Below are positions 17,707 to 26,954 of a stretch of DNA of 64,000 nt, in pieces. A program made the translations under genes and the position numbers. The stretch spans positions 22,837 to 86,836 of the forward strand of contig JANQGX010000004.1 in the NCBI GenBank assembly GCA_028282885.1, read 5' to 3'. The notes under the pieces are model-generated. The model had not been told where the DNA came from, did not search any database, and saw only the letters and a program-made list of their open reading frames with translations. How positions within the stretch are numbered: position 1 is the stretch's first letter; the number at the start of each line of letters is the position of its first letter. The stretch is from SAR324 cluster bacterium (GTDB taxonomy: Bacteria > SAR324 > XYD2-FULL-50-16).

Positions 17707-17814
17707 TTACCAGCAGATAATGAAACTGGAATTTCTTTTCTTAAAATAAAAATCAGTAGTTTTTCCTTTAAAGAAATAGGCTTCCCGAAGCACTCCTTCT
17801 TTTTTATAACCGCA
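17707..17814 (-). pseudogene. C-terminal remnant of a second GNAT acetyltransferase
   Basis: Read on the minus strand, this stretch gives CGYKKEGVLREAYFFKGK followed by TTDFYF and ends at a TAA. The pattern (K)CGYKKEGVLRE...GK..D.Y is the typical C-terminal end of RimJ/RimL-like acetyltransferases. A stop codon lies just upstream in the same frame and no start is possible, so only about 35 codons remain. It shows that the spacer between the GNAT and the amidohydrolase genes contains gene debris. Confidence 0.5.
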
Positions 17815-17929
17815 ACACTAGGCCAAGCCGCAAATATAGTCGCATTAGCGGCGATTAAATTCTGTCATCAGCCATTTGTCATAATGGGCTTCGAGTAAAC
17901 TAAATCGGATAAAAAGCATTGTGTGGCTT

Positions 17930-19483
17930 TCACAAAGAAGGTTTCAGCATTTTCTGTAAAGAACTGTTTGAATACCAAACTCCTGCTGCCATAACTCCTA
18001 TTTTATCGTGAATATTTCTCACATCAGTGAGCGGATTTTTATGTAGTAAAATAAAATCAGCACGCTTTCCTATTTCTATTGTTCCAAAATCATTTGCTTT
18101 TCCCATCAACTCAACAACTTCAGCTGCATTTTTAGTGCTGGTAGATATTGCTTCAAAAGGTGTGAGCCCTGCATTGACAAGGATCTCAAGTTCATCAAGA
18201 ACTGTGAATCCTGGTATTATTCCAAGATAACCACCTCCTGCATCTGTTCCCAAAACTATCCTAACCCCGGCTTCATGCAAACCAATTAATAATTTCTTAA
18301 AAATCTTATTCCACCTAACCAATAAATGTTCGTAGCCTTTAAACATGCTTTGCCGAATGCTTTTACCTGCAGCTATAGTCTCTTTTATTTTTTCGGGAAC
18401 ATACTCAATGCCTGAACGCGAAAAGTATTTATCAGGGTTTGTTGATTGCTGCTCTAATATTTCATCGAAGACAAGCGTTGTGCAAACCGTGATATCGCTG
18501 TCACGGAGTTTTTGTATAGCTTGAGTGAGATTTTTTTCAATCTCAGCATCGCTGATTTCTTGCGCCATATCGAGCATACATTTAAAAGTCATGCGGTCAT
18601 TAGGTAAATCCCCGCATAACTTTTGAACGTCCCCCATTGAGTTGTATAGAATTTCTTCTAAGTGAGCGATTTCATTCATCCCTTTGTAAAGAACACCATC
18701 GATTCCGACTGCATATGGAATGTGGCCAACAACATACATTTCCAGGTCATTTGCAGCATCCATTATGTGATTAAATTGTCCCTCGCTCAAATGAGAATAG
18801 ACTTTTAAGAAATCATATGTTTTTTCTTTTTGTTCCGAAACCAATTGCTTTGCATTGTCTTTTGAATATAAAAAAACATTCCGAAAGAATGGCTTTAATA
18901 CCAACTCGTTGGCAAAAAAACGATATATCGCAGTGGATTTTATATATGATGTTTTTCGACTTGGTAAAATAGCAGTGCCATCAATAATGGGACCTGATGT
19001 AAAAATTCTAGGTCCAACACGATGACCACGACTTATTTCATTTCTCCATTTAACTTCATAGGCCGTTCCCAAAATGGGCTCGTTAGCCCAAAGAGAACGT
19101 ACAGTCGTGATGCCATTTACCAGGTATAAGTTCAGTTGAGGGATTGGCCAATCGTCTCTTAAATGTATGTGCATATCTGCCAAACCAGGCAACAGGTACC
19201 CATTTTCACCCTCGACAACTCTTGCATTTTTAGGAATTTTTATCGACTGGGAAGGACCGATCTCAATTATTTCATTATTCTTGATAACTACAGACTGATC
19301 TTTGATAACTCTGTTATCAGTCATGGGCACAAGATTGACTCCTTTTATCACTTGAATTACCGAGTCAGTTTCTCTATGCGCTTCACTTTTTCCAGTATAA
19401 CTCTGGGTTAATCCGTTGCTGCAACTCACCACCACCACAATATGGGCGATTACGACAGTAGAAAAAAAAACGTATCTATTCAT
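17930..19483 (-). CDS. Amidohydrolase-family lipoprotein (imidazolonepropionase-like)
   Basis: The 517-residue protein has a signal peptide ending in a lipobox-like V-V-S-C (C21), so it is probably lipid-anchored. The metal-binding HXH is in ADMHIHL (H105, H107). Further candidates are VGHIPY, AHLEE and the late Asp in GTDAGGG, consistent with a binuclear or mononuclear metal centre of the amidohydrolase superfamily. A GGGAGG ribosome site stands about six bases before ATG 19483. The gene is AT-rich like its minus-strand neighbours. Relatives include Xaa-Pro dipeptidase-like and imidazolonepropionase-like hydrolases; the substrate is open. Confidence 0.82.
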   Translation of the reverse strand: MNRYVFFSTVVIAHIVVVVSCSNGLTQSYTGKSEAHRETDSVIQVIKGVNLVPMTDNRVIKDQSVVIKNNEIIEIGPSQSIKIPKNARVVEGENGYLLPGLADMHIHLRDDWPIPQLNLYLVNGITTVRSLWANEPILGTAYEVKWRNEISRGHRVGPRIFTSGPIIDGTAILPSRKTSYIKSTAIYRFFANELVLKPFFRNVFLYSKDNAKQLVSEQKEKTYDFLKVYSHLSEGQFNHIMDAANDLEMYVVGHIPYAVGIDGVLYKGMNEIAHLEEILYNSMGDVQKLCGDLPNDRMTFKCMLDMAQEISDAEIEKNLTQAIQKLRDSDITVCTTLVFDEILEQQSTNPDKYFSRSGIEYVPEKIKETIAAGKSIRQSMFKGYEHLLVRWNKIFKKLLIGLHEAGVRIVLGTDAGGGYLGIIPGFTVLDELEILVNAGLTPFEAISTSTKNAAEVVELMGKANDFGTIEIGKRADFILLHKNPLTDVRNIHDKIGVMAAGVWYSNSSLQKMLKPSL

Positions 19484-19967
19484 AGTATACCTCCCGGGTA
19501 CCCCAATTGGTCACACATAAAAACGCATCGTAGAATCTCTCCATCAATTTCAGAGGATCACCTTTGAAATCTCCGAAATTGTATTGGTTTGTGGGCTTGT
19601 CGGTGTGATATGTGCCCTGGATGAAAGATCACGCATATATTTCTGAGCTTTCTTGTCAAGGGGGTTATCTATGGCGAGAAACTCATAATATTGATATTCG
19701 CTTATTTTCTCACATGAAAAAAATTGTGGATGATTTTCAATTCATAATCGGATTATCCGGGTGATTACATAACAATTTCACACAAATGAAAATCAATCAT
19801 TATGTTTTTATGAATTTCATTCGATTCAATCAATATCGCCCCCCAATCCCAAAACCACATCATATCACAATGTGCGGTGACGTAATGATAACTCTGCCAA
19901 ACGATATCAGGCAGGTATATGACTCCGATTTTTAGTTTACTGAACGATGTGGGAGTGAGAGTCAAAC
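19484..19967. other. Intergenic region without a convincing gene
   Basis: The upstream edge holds the amidohydrolase ribosome site. A hairpin at 19548-19569 pairs TTTCAGAGG with CCTTTGAAA around ATCA (8 of 9). A 66-codon open frame at 19765-19965 on the minus strand has no ribosome site and no recognisable fold, so I leave it out. The rest is AT-rich and featureless. Confidence 0.35.
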
Positions 19968-21812
19968 CTAGCGCATCACCGGGCCGTCTTTCAGAAGGAA
20001 AGCGTCGAAGTGTTCCAAGTGCTGGATTGAAGAGAAATCCCCTACATCGTTGAAACGGAGATCGAGTCTTTTCAGGTTGACCAGAGTTTTCAAGGGGTCG
20101 ATACTGCGAATCCCGTTTCGCCTGAGATGCAGATCTTTCAAACCTGTTAATTCCTGCAAAGGCGAAAGATCGATTACCTCATTATTGTTCAGTTTCAAGG
20201 CCGTCAGATTCTTCAGATTAGCAAGAGGGGAAATATCCGCAATAGCGTTATTGTGGAGCGAAAGGGAGGTAAGCAGGTGCAATCGTTTCAGGGCGCTGAT
20301 GTCACGAATCCGATTGTCATGCAATGACAGGGTTGCCAGATTTCTCAATTTACCCAGGGCGGTAATATCTTCAATCCGATTATGGTTTAATCCCAGGGAA
20401 CTCAAGCGGGTCAATCCCGACAAAGGGCCGATATCTTCAATCCGGTTGTTATAAAGAAACAACCAGTTCAGATTCGTGAGTGTACTCAGCGGACTGATGT
20501 CCACAAGAGCCTGTCCCTGGATGATCAACATCACCAGCTTGTTCAAACGTTTGTAGAGATCGGTGCAATTATCCCTTGAATACTCAGTGCCCACCTTTTT
20601 TGCCAGCGCACTCAATGTATACGCCTGATCCGCATTTGGATTCTTACAAAGCTGGGGATAGATCTCACCAACGAAATAGCCGGGTACCCGGATTTCCTCC
20701 TCTTCAATTCTGACATTTTCGCCCATGCTGGCCACCAGGGTTGATTGAATATCCCCGGGTTCTTCAGAAGGCGCTGGTTCCACCGGCGCATCTTTCCCTG
20801 CGGCTATACCGGTCTGGGATTCGACGGGAGCCGGAGCCGTTTTTTTATCTGATAAGGCATTCGTTTGGCCCGGTTTGCGGTCAACACCATTGTTGTTTGA
20901 AGGTGAAGGTATGTCCTCTTTTTTGGTTTCCGGTGATAGTGCGGATTTCTTGCTGACAATGGGGTTGTGGTCGCTCTTCCCTGTTTTTATAGGTTTCCGG
21001 GAAGCCTTCGTTTTGGCTTCAGGGTGAGGTCTTTTTTCAGCTTTTGAATCCACAGGTGGTTTTGACGTCACTGCCTGTTTGACAACCGGTTTCGCCGGAG
21101 TCTCGACCGGCTTCTTCTTCAGAGAGATATTCCCGGGCAATCTGAATTTCCGAAAACCGGGAAAATGGGCGATTGAACCTGCATATTCAAGGGGGTTGCC
21201 GGTGGCATCCAGTCTCCTGATATATTTCAAACGTCTTAGCGGGGAGATATCATCAATTTGGTTATGATCGATGAAAAGCCAGGTCAGGTGATAGGAATGT
21301 CTCAGTGGTTTAAGATCCGATACCCGGTTCCGGCTGAGGTAAAGGTATTTCAACTTCTTCAGTTTAAACAGAACGCTAATATCTTCGATTCGGTTATCAT
21401 TGAGATAGAGATAGGTCAGGTCTTTTAAAGAAGCCAGCGGCGCAATATCAGTAATCTTGTTGTTCCCCAGGAATAACTTTTCCAGATTAACCAACCCTGA
21501 AAGCTCCGAAATATCCTCGATCCGGTTGTTATCCAGGATCAGTTTGCGCAGGTTGATCATTCCTGCCAGGGGGGAGAGATCGCTGATTCTTTTTCTTTCC
21601 AGATTCAACTCGTCCAACGAATTGAGGTGTCGGAACAGCGAATCGCAGGTTTCAGGACTGTACTCCATGCCTGACACCGCAGCAAGAGCTTTCAAAGTAC
21701 GAAACTGCCCGGGGTTCGGGGAGATACAGGAAAATTCATCAGCGAATCCGTCCCCTGAGATGAAAATGAGCAAGAAAAACAGCCCAAAACAGATGGCTCC
21801 GGGTGATTTCAT
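19968..21812 (-). CDS. Secreted leucine-rich-repeat protein with two cap-plus-LRR modules
   Basis: From ATG 21812 a standard signal peptide follows (MKSPGAICFG, then LFFLLIF). Longer starts at 21896 (AAGAAG upstream) and 22013 would put 28-67 extra residues ahead of it. The mature protein has a cap of about 40 residues ending in DLYKRL/DSLFRHL-type sequence, then 22-residue repeats of the internalin/SDS22 kind (LxxLxxLxLxxNxIxDIxPL). After a Lys/Pro/Ser-rich linker of about 170 residues, a second cap and a second array follow. Both caps share the plan C-x-N-P-x-x-x-x-x-T-L-x-A-L-A and EYS-x-x-x-C, so one module is a duplicate of the other. It is probably an exported binding protein; the partner is unknown. 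Confidence 0.8.
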   Translation of the reverse strand: MKSPGAICFGLFFLLIFISGDGFADEFSCISPNPGQFRTLKALAAVSGMEYSPETCDSLFRHLNSLDELNLERKRISDLSPLAGMINLRKLILDNNRIEDISELSGLVNLEKLFLGNNKITDIAPLASLKDLTYLYLNDNRIEDISVLFKLKKLKYLYLSRNRVSDLKPLRHSYHLTWLFIDHNQIDDISPLRRLKYIRRLDATGNPLEYAGSIAHFPGFRKFRLPGNISLKKKPVETPAKPVVKQAVTSKPPVDSKAEKRPHPEAKTKASRKPIKTGKSDHNPIVSKKSALSPETKKEDIPSPSNNNGVDRKPGQTNALSDKKTAPAPVESQTGIAAGKDAPVEPAPSEEPGDIQSTLVASMGENVRIEEEEIRVPGYFVGEIYPQLCKNPNADQAYTLSALAKKVGTEYSRDNCTDLYKRLNKLVMLIIQGQALVDISPLSTLTNLNWLFLYNNRIEDIGPLSGLTRLSSLGLNHNRIEDITALGKLRNLATLSLHDNRIRDISALKRLHLLTSLSLHNNAIADISPLANLKNLTALKLNNNEVIDLSPLQELTGLKDLHLRRNGIRSIDPLKTLVNLKRLDLRFNDVGDFSSIQHLEHFDAFLLKDGPVMR

Positions 21813-22139
21813 ACATTTGGTCCAAACGCGATGGCAGCAATTGCCAGGGAATTGGGAGTTTGCGGTTAATGCTTCTGTTTCGGGCAGATGTTTCATACTT
21901 CTTGAACCCATTTTGAGATTGTCATCAAGCCCTCTGCCGCTATTTGAAGATAGATTATAACAGGGCTTTACTGTAGAATTAGTCTGCAATGTCATCAACG
22001 ATGGTATTCCCATCAGAAAGGGGATGGGCCGGCAAACGTGATGTGTCCGGTTTCAGGCAAATGAAATCGAACCAAGTTTAAGTTTACGAATAGAATAGGG
22101 AATAGCCAACACAATTTTTGAATGGCAAGGAGGGTAGTT

Positions 22140-22931
22140 ATGACCATTTTGAAAAACTCACACAGTTTTAACAAAGCCATGGTGCGCAGACCCGGAAAAT
22201 CCCTGGTCAACGGCATCACCACCGCCGGACTGGGACAGCCTGATTACCACCTGGCTTGTCAACAACACGAGAGGTATATTGAAATGCTGCATAACTGTGG
22301 TTTGGAAATCACCGTTCTTGACACCGAAGAGGCCTTTCCGGATTCCGTTTTCATTGAGGACACGGCCGTTCTGACTCCTGAATTTGCCGTTGTTTGCAGG
22401 CCTCAACCGGCAAGTCGATCAGGAGAAACCGAATCTGTCTCTATCCGACTGGGTGACTTCTATTCAGAAACCCACGCTATCCAAGATCCTGGAACCATTG
22501 AAGGAGGAGATGTCATGCAGATTGAAGACTCCTTCTATATCGGCATTTCCGATCGAACCAATGAAGCAGGGGCTGATCAATTTATACGTATCATTCAGGA
22601 TTACGGTTACAAGGGATTCAAGATTGCTTTTGGTGACTTGCTCCACCTCAAAACAGGGATTTCCTACCTGGGAGAAAACACTGTTCTAACTTGCACCGAA
22701 CTGGCTGCAGAAAGCTGTTTTCATCGATTTGAAAAGATTCTGGTTAATACCAGTGAAACCTATGCCGCCAACTGTATTCGGGTTAACGAAACGGTTATCT
22801 TCCCTTCAGGATTTCCAGAGACCCGTGACATGCTTACGAGGAGAGGCTTTCGGGTTTTGGAAACTGACATGTCTGAGTTTAGAAAACTGGATGGAGGATT
22901 GAGCTGTCTGTCCCTGAGGTTTTTCCGGTAA
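22140..22931 (+). CDS. Dimethylargininase-like amidinohydrolase (DDAH)
   Basis: ATG 22140 has a strong AAGGAGGG eight bases upstream; an in-frame start at 22122 lies before that site. The 263-residue protein has the DDAH plan: SVFIEDTAV (acidic, substrate guanidino binding), GTIEGGDVM, the catalytic His in HLKTGISYL (H169) and the nucleophilic Cys in LDGGLSCLS (C256). The family hydrolyses methylated arginines to citrulline, or arginine-like guanidines. It is divergent from the LRR gene and 94 bases ahead of an acyltransferase gene. Confidence 0.88.
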   Translation: MTILKNSHSFNKAMVRRPGKSLVNGITTAGLGQPDYHLACQQHERYIEMLHNCGLEITVLDTEEAFPDSVFIEDTAVLTPEFAVVCRPQPASRSGETESVSIRLGDFYSETHAIQDPGTIEGGDVMQIEDSFYIGISDRTNEAGADQFIRIIQDYGYKGFKIAFGDLLHLKTGISYLGENTVLTCTELAAESCFHRFEKILVNTSETYAANCIRVNETVIFPSGFPETRDMLTRRGFRVLETDMSEFRKLDGGLSCLSLRFFR

Positions 22932-23025
22932 CCACCGCACTGGAGTTGACTTTTTCAGTTGAGCGGGTTAGAAATTGCAGGGAATTGGGAGGATTAAACG
23001 ATTGCAATACAGGGGAAATCAACAC

Positions 23026-24162
23026 ATGACAGAAACCGAATCAAAAAACGGATTAATATACGAAGGTATCATCATGGGGTTTTTCTACGCTGTCTGGGTG
23101 ATGCGCCAACGTCCCCAGATCAAGGGTGTGGAGTATTTGAAAAACCTTCCCAACCAGGTGGTTTTCACCATCACCCATGACAGCTACTTCGAGATTCCTT
23201 CCCTCTCCCGCATATACAAAGCGATTAACCCCAGACCGGTTTTTACGGTGATGGGAAAGGAGGATTTTTTGAGTGGACGTTATCTCTCTACCAATTTCTT
23301 TAAGGATAACGCCCTTGGACGTAATATTCTCAAAATGGCAGATATGACCGGTATCCCTAAAAAAGTGTTCGAGAAGCTGAATGTCATCTCTATTCCCCGA
23401 CCTTTTGCGGATATCCACGAGCCGAAATGTAAGAACGTTAAAAATCAAATATCTTCTCAACTTAATCAGTTCAAAGAGAAAATTGGAGACGGTTTTTCCA
23501 CTCTCATATTTCCCGAAGGTACCACTTGGGGTTATGGTGGTTTGAGAAAGATCCGCAGCTCCGTTTATCAATTGGTTTCAACCTCCTTCGAGCAGTACGG
23601 GAAAAAGGTCTACATTCTTCCGATTAACGTTAAAGTCGATAAACTGGTCAAAGGATGGAAAGATGTGTTTATCAACGTCGGCAAACCCCAGTTCTTTATC
23701 AAATCCCGGGAGGAGTTTAATCAGCAGGTCCATGATGTACTGGAAAAACTACACACCATAACCTTTAGCCAGGTAGCGGCATACTACCTGAAAGCTCTGG
23801 CGGAGAAAAGCGAGCAATCCAAATCTGATATCAGGCTTGCCAAGGAACAATTGATAGAAAATGTAGATAAAGCCATCTCCAGTTTGCAGAACAAGGTCAA
23901 GGATGAGATTCTCCCTGCCATCGATACAAAGTTGACGGATAATGACTATTGCATGGATAAGATTCAACGGTTTATCCGATACTGTGAAAAAAACAGGTAT
24001 CTCTCCAAACTTTCGGATCCCAACAGTTACAAACTAAATATTTCGAAAATTCTTTCACAGCACTCCAAAAGACGATTTCGCAAAAGAAATCCACTGGCTT
24101 TCCACGCCAATGAACTGGCTTCTCTAGGAGATTCCAAAATCCGATCCTCTTTTGAGATATAA
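23026..24162 (+). CDS. PlsC-like acyltransferase with HX4E motif
   Basis: ATG 23026 has AGGGGAAA eight bases upstream and is preferred over TTG 22975. The 378-residue protein has the acyltransferase motif THDSYFE (H51, E56), so the usual HX4D is HX4E here. FPEGTTWG follows from F162. A C-terminal region of about 130 residues (230-378) is helical and charged and has no match that I recognise. No strong membrane span is visible, which is unusual for PlsC. The substrate is unknown; it precedes a TerB-like gene by 20 bases and probably forms an operon with it. Confidence 0.7.
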   Translation: MTETESKNGLIYEGIIMGFFYAVWVMRQRPQIKGVEYLKNLPNQVVFTITHDSYFEIPSLSRIYKAINPRPVFTVMGKEDFLSGRYLSTNFFKDNALGRNILKMADMTGIPKKVFEKLNVISIPRPFADIHEPKCKNVKNQISSQLNQFKEKIGDGFSTLIFPEGTTWGYGGLRKIRSSVYQLVSTSFEQYGKKVYILPINVKVDKLVKGWKDVFINVGKPQFFIKSREEFNQQVHDVLEKLHTITFSQVAAYYLKALAEKSEQSKSDIRLAKEQLIENVDKAISSLQNKVKDEILPAIDTKLTDNDYCMDKIQRFIRYCEKNRYLSKLSDPNSYKLNISKILSQHSKRRFRKRNPLAFHANELASLGDSKIRSSFEI

Positions 24163-24182
24163 CTCTTAACGGACAGGGAAAA

Positions 24183-24662
24183 ATGAACAGTAAAAGAAAC
24201 AAAATCAGGCACATGCATGAACTTGAACCCAGGGAAAGAAAATGGCTTGCCAAGGCCATTGTGACCGTTATCCTGGCAGACAATATCGTTGAAGAGAGTC
24301 AGGTTCAGTACATGAAAAAGCTGAGTGCTGTCTTTATGGAAGAGGATACCAAAGCGACCATTGCCGAAATAGCCCGTTCACTTAAAGAGAAGGAACTTCC
24401 CGAATTGGAAAAGCTTGATGTGGACAATCCGGAGCATCTGATATTTATGCTCAACACGCTGGTGACCTCTATCTTTATCAATGATAAAAAACTGGCCAGT
24501 GAAGTCAAAGCTTATTTCAATGCAGGGTTGAAACTGGGGGTCAGTTATGAAGTGCTGATGTTGAAGCTGACCTATCAAAAAGAGAGATTCCGCATTAAAA
24601 AAGCCCAAAAAGAGGTAGACGAAACCATCAGGGAGATCGTGGCAGCCAGAAAAAAAGGGTGA
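24183..24662 (+). CDS. TerB-like helical protein
   Basis: The 159-residue all-helical protein has the TerB/DjlA-N pattern: LAKAIVTVILADNIVEESQ, then acidic positions, KKLSAVF, and a final helix rich in Lys/Glu. TerB-type domains bind metals or membrane complexes, but the Asp/Glu pattern is weak here. The start has only a weak ribosome site (ACAGGGAAAA). Its partner is probably the acyltransferase upstream. The stop lies six bases before the convergent trmH stop. Confidence 0.5.
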   Translation: MNSKRNKIRHMHELEPRERKWLAKAIVTVILADNIVEESQVQYMKKLSAVFMEEDTKATIAEIARSLKEKELPELEKLDVDNPEHLIFMLNTLVTSIFINDKKLASEVKAYFNAGLKLGVSYEVLMLKLTYQKERFRIKKAQKEVDETIREIVAARKKG

Positions 24663-24668
24663 GAAGCG

Positions 24669-25319
24669 TCAGTCATCAATAAAATTTCCCTCTTTATCAA
24701 GTTCCGGCAGGGGCAGGTGATTGCTCCGATATTTTTTAGCGGTGTTGGGGTACGCCCAATCCAGTGGAATCCTGATTTCAGAATCTTCCGGCAAATCATT
24801 GTTATACATTCCCTTTTCCTCACGCTGTCTCTGGGCTTCAAACAGGATTAAAGCTGTCGCCACCGAGACATTGAGTGATTGTGACATTCCCATCATGGGA
24901 ATTACGATACTGCCATCCGCCTTTTCGGCAGCCTCTTCCGACAGACCTTCAAGTTCCGCTCCCACAACGATGACCGTAGGTTTCGTATAGTCGATATGTC
25001 GGAAATTAACCGCCTTGTCCGAAAAGTGTGCGGCCAGAATTTTGAATCCCTGATCCCGTAAACTCTGATAGGCAGCATCCAGAGACGGATGTGTAATCGT
25101 TTCGATCCATTTCTTGCACCCTCCGGCTGCTTTGGCATTGAGAAAATGTCTTCTGGGTATCGGAGAGACCTGGTGGATTACCGGGATACCAACAGCATCG
25201 CAGGTTCTGGCTATGGCGGCCATATTCCGCGGCTTATGGACATCTTCCATAAGCACGGTCAGATCCGGTTGCCTGGACTTGAGAACCTGTTTGATTTTTT
25301 CAAGGCGATCAGGTGACAT
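24669..25319 (-). CDS. trmH: tRNA (guanosine-2'-O-)-methyltransferase TrmH
   Basis: The 216-residue SPOUT enzyme methylates the 2'-OH of G18 in tRNA. The N-terminus has VLMEDVHKPRNMAAIARTCD, where the conserved Asn and Arg bind RNA and substrate. The knot region is IVVGAELEGLSEEA, then IPMMGMSQSLNVSVA, with the SLNVSVA loop holding S-adenosylmethionine. The C-terminal helix with EAQRQRE follows the TrmH subfamily. Length and motifs agree with TrmH of gamma- and deltaproteobacteria. Confidence 0.9.
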   Translation of the reverse strand: MSPDRLEKIKQVLKSRQPDLTVLMEDVHKPRNMAAIARTCDAVGIPVIHQVSPIPRRHFLNAKAAGGCKKWIETITHPSLDAAYQSLRDQGFKILAAHFSDKAVNFRHIDYTKPTVIVVGAELEGLSEEAAEKADGSIVIPMMGMSQSLNVSVATALILFEAQRQREEKGMYNNDLPEDSEIRIPLDWAYPNTAKKYRSNHLPLPELDKEGNFIDD

Positions 25320-25645
25320 AGCTGGATATTCCTGGTTTGTAGGTCAATTGTTGATACCAAATTCAATACATAGAAAAGGAGGTACGGTAAACACGCCATC
25401 ATCATAAAATATTACATCAGTTTTTGCACTGTGCCTTCCTCCCGATTCAAAAAGAATCAATTCCAAGAGCCTTCACCCCGTAGTAAGCGATTCAGGTAAT
25501 GCTCATCCACAGTCAGATGAGACGGATCAGTAACCAAAGCTTTTGATATTGAAATAATTAGGGAATTTTACTTATATTGAAATATACACATTTTTGGAGA
25601 AATTGTCTCTCTCGTCGCTGTAACCGGAAATTAACAAGGTATCTC
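25320..25645. other. Divergent spacer between trmH and lysA
   Basis: It should hold both promoters. TATATT at 25573-25578 is a plausible -10 element, but the best TTGATA (25543-25548) is 24 bases away, too far for a standard pair. There is no lysine riboswitch pattern. Nothing else is clear. Confidence 0.3.
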
Positions 25646-26908
25646 ATGAATTCAAAGTCATTATCCTTCGATAAACAGAAGCTGGAAGAAGTTGTCAGCA
25701 AGTTCCCGACCCCGTTTCACCTATATGATGAGGCTGCCATCATTGCCAACGCCAAACACTTTAACCGGGCGTTCTCCTGGAATGAGGGGTTTAAAGAGTA
25801 CTTTGCAGTTAAAGCCACCCCAAATCCGTTTCTGATGAAAATACTGCAAAGGGAAGGCTTTGGTTCGGATTGCAGCTCCCTCCCCGAGCTGGTTCTTTCG
25901 GAGAAATGCGGGATCACAGGTGAGGAAATCATGTTCTCTTCCAATGACACACCACCGGAAGAGTTTGCCAAGGCATCGGAACTGGGGGCAATTATCAACT
26001 TGGATGACTTCAGCCACATCGCATTTCTGGAGCAGATAACGGGAATTCCGGAAATCATCTCCTTCAGATATAATCCCGGAAAAACCGGAACCAGCAACCT
26101 GTACATCGGTAATCCGGAAGAAGCTAAATACGGATTTACCAAGGAGCAGATATTCGAAGGATTTAAAATCGTTCGGGACAAGGGAGCCAAACGATTCGGT
26201 CTGCACATGTTTATTGCGTCCAACGAACTGGATGGGCAGTTTTTTGTTTACACAGCCGAAACCTTGTTCCAACTGGCTGTGGAGCTTTATAGAGAGATCG
26301 GTATCCGGCTGGAATTTGTTAACATGAGCGGAGGCATTGGAATTCCGTACCACCCGGATCAGAAAGCAGTGAATTTGGAATATGTGGGGGAGAAGATTCG
26401 AGAATCATATGAAAAATATATCACACCCGACGATTTGCATCCCATGAAGATCTTTATGGAATGCGGGCGCATGGTGACGGGTCCATACGGCTATCTCGTT
26501 TCCAAAGTACTTCACATAAAGAATATCTATAAAAAATATGTCGGATTGGATTCCTGCATGGCTAACTTGATGCGCCCCGCCTTGTATGGCGCTTATCACC
26601 ATATCACAGTGATGGGAAAAGAGAACCTGCCTGCCGATCAAACCTACGATGTTACGGGTTCACTTTGTGAAAATAACGACAAATTTGCCATTGATCGGAA
26701 GCTACCAAAAATAGATGTCGGCGACCTGATTGTTATCCACGATGCGGGTGCCCATGGACATGCCATGGGATTTAACTATAACGGTAAATTACGCTCATCC
26801 GAATTGCTCCTGAAATCTGACGGAGAAATCATAGAGATCAGAAGGGCCGAGACTTTGGAAGATTATTTTGCCACCCTTGACTTTGAAAAACTCCAGAGTT
26901 TTCAATGA
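25646..26908 (+). CDS. lysA: Diaminopimelate decarboxylase
   Basis: From ATG 25646 the protein has 420 residues. It converts meso-diaminopimelate to L-lysine with PLP. The cofactor lysine is in YFAVKATPNP (K56), the glycine-rich phosphate loop in MSGGIGIP, and the catalytic Cys of the second subunit in GSLCENND. The longer reading from 25577 adds an Arg-rich stretch with no family match, so I reject it. AAGGT upstream is a moderate ribosome site. A LysE exporter and an Lrp regulator lie 3-4 kb away. Diaminobutyrate or ornithine decarboxylase of the same fold is possible, but the motifs fit LysA. Confidence 0.85.
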   Translation: MNSKSLSFDKQKLEEVVSKFPTPFHLYDEAAIIANAKHFNRAFSWNEGFKEYFAVKATPNPFLMKILQREGFGSDCSSLPELVLSEKCGITGEEIMFSSNDTPPEEFAKASELGAIINLDDFSHIAFLEQITGIPEIISFRYNPGKTGTSNLYIGNPEEAKYGFTKEQIFEGFKIVRDKGAKRFGLHMFIASNELDGQFFVYTAETLFQLAVELYREIGIRLEFVNMSGGIGIPYHPDQKAVNLEYVGEKIRESYEKYITPDDLHPMKIFMECGRMVTGPYGYLVSKVLHIKNIYKKYVGLDSCMANLMRPALYGAYHHITVMGKENLPADQTYDVTGSLCENNDKFAIDRKLPKIDVGDLIVIHDAGAHGHAMGFNYNGKLRSSELLLKSDGEIIEIRRAETLEDYFATLDFEKLQSFQ

Positions 26909-26911
26909 TAA

Positions 26912-26935
26912 GGGCAGCTTAAATTTGAACTGCCC
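26912..26935. terminator. Bidirectional hairpin between lysA and the oxidase gene
   Basis: GGGCAG and CTGCCC pair around a 12-base loop that is itself AT-palindromic. It sits between two convergent genes, three bases after the lysA stop, and serves as a likely terminator for both. Confidence 0.5.
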
Positions 26936-26954
26936 ACATTAAAAACCCCGAATA

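Noticed and set aside
15752..17930. Formal integron attC sites and cassette array
   Set aside because: Palindromic spacers are present, but I could not find paired RYYYAAC and GTTRRRY core sites with matching spacing, and no integrase gene is in the window.
19765..19965. 66-codon minus-strand open frame
   Set aside because: No ribosome site, odd composition rich in Trp, Ile and His, and no recognisable fold.
25320..25645. Lysine riboswitch before lysA
   Set aside because: I looked for the conserved lysine-riboswitch core and found nothing like it.
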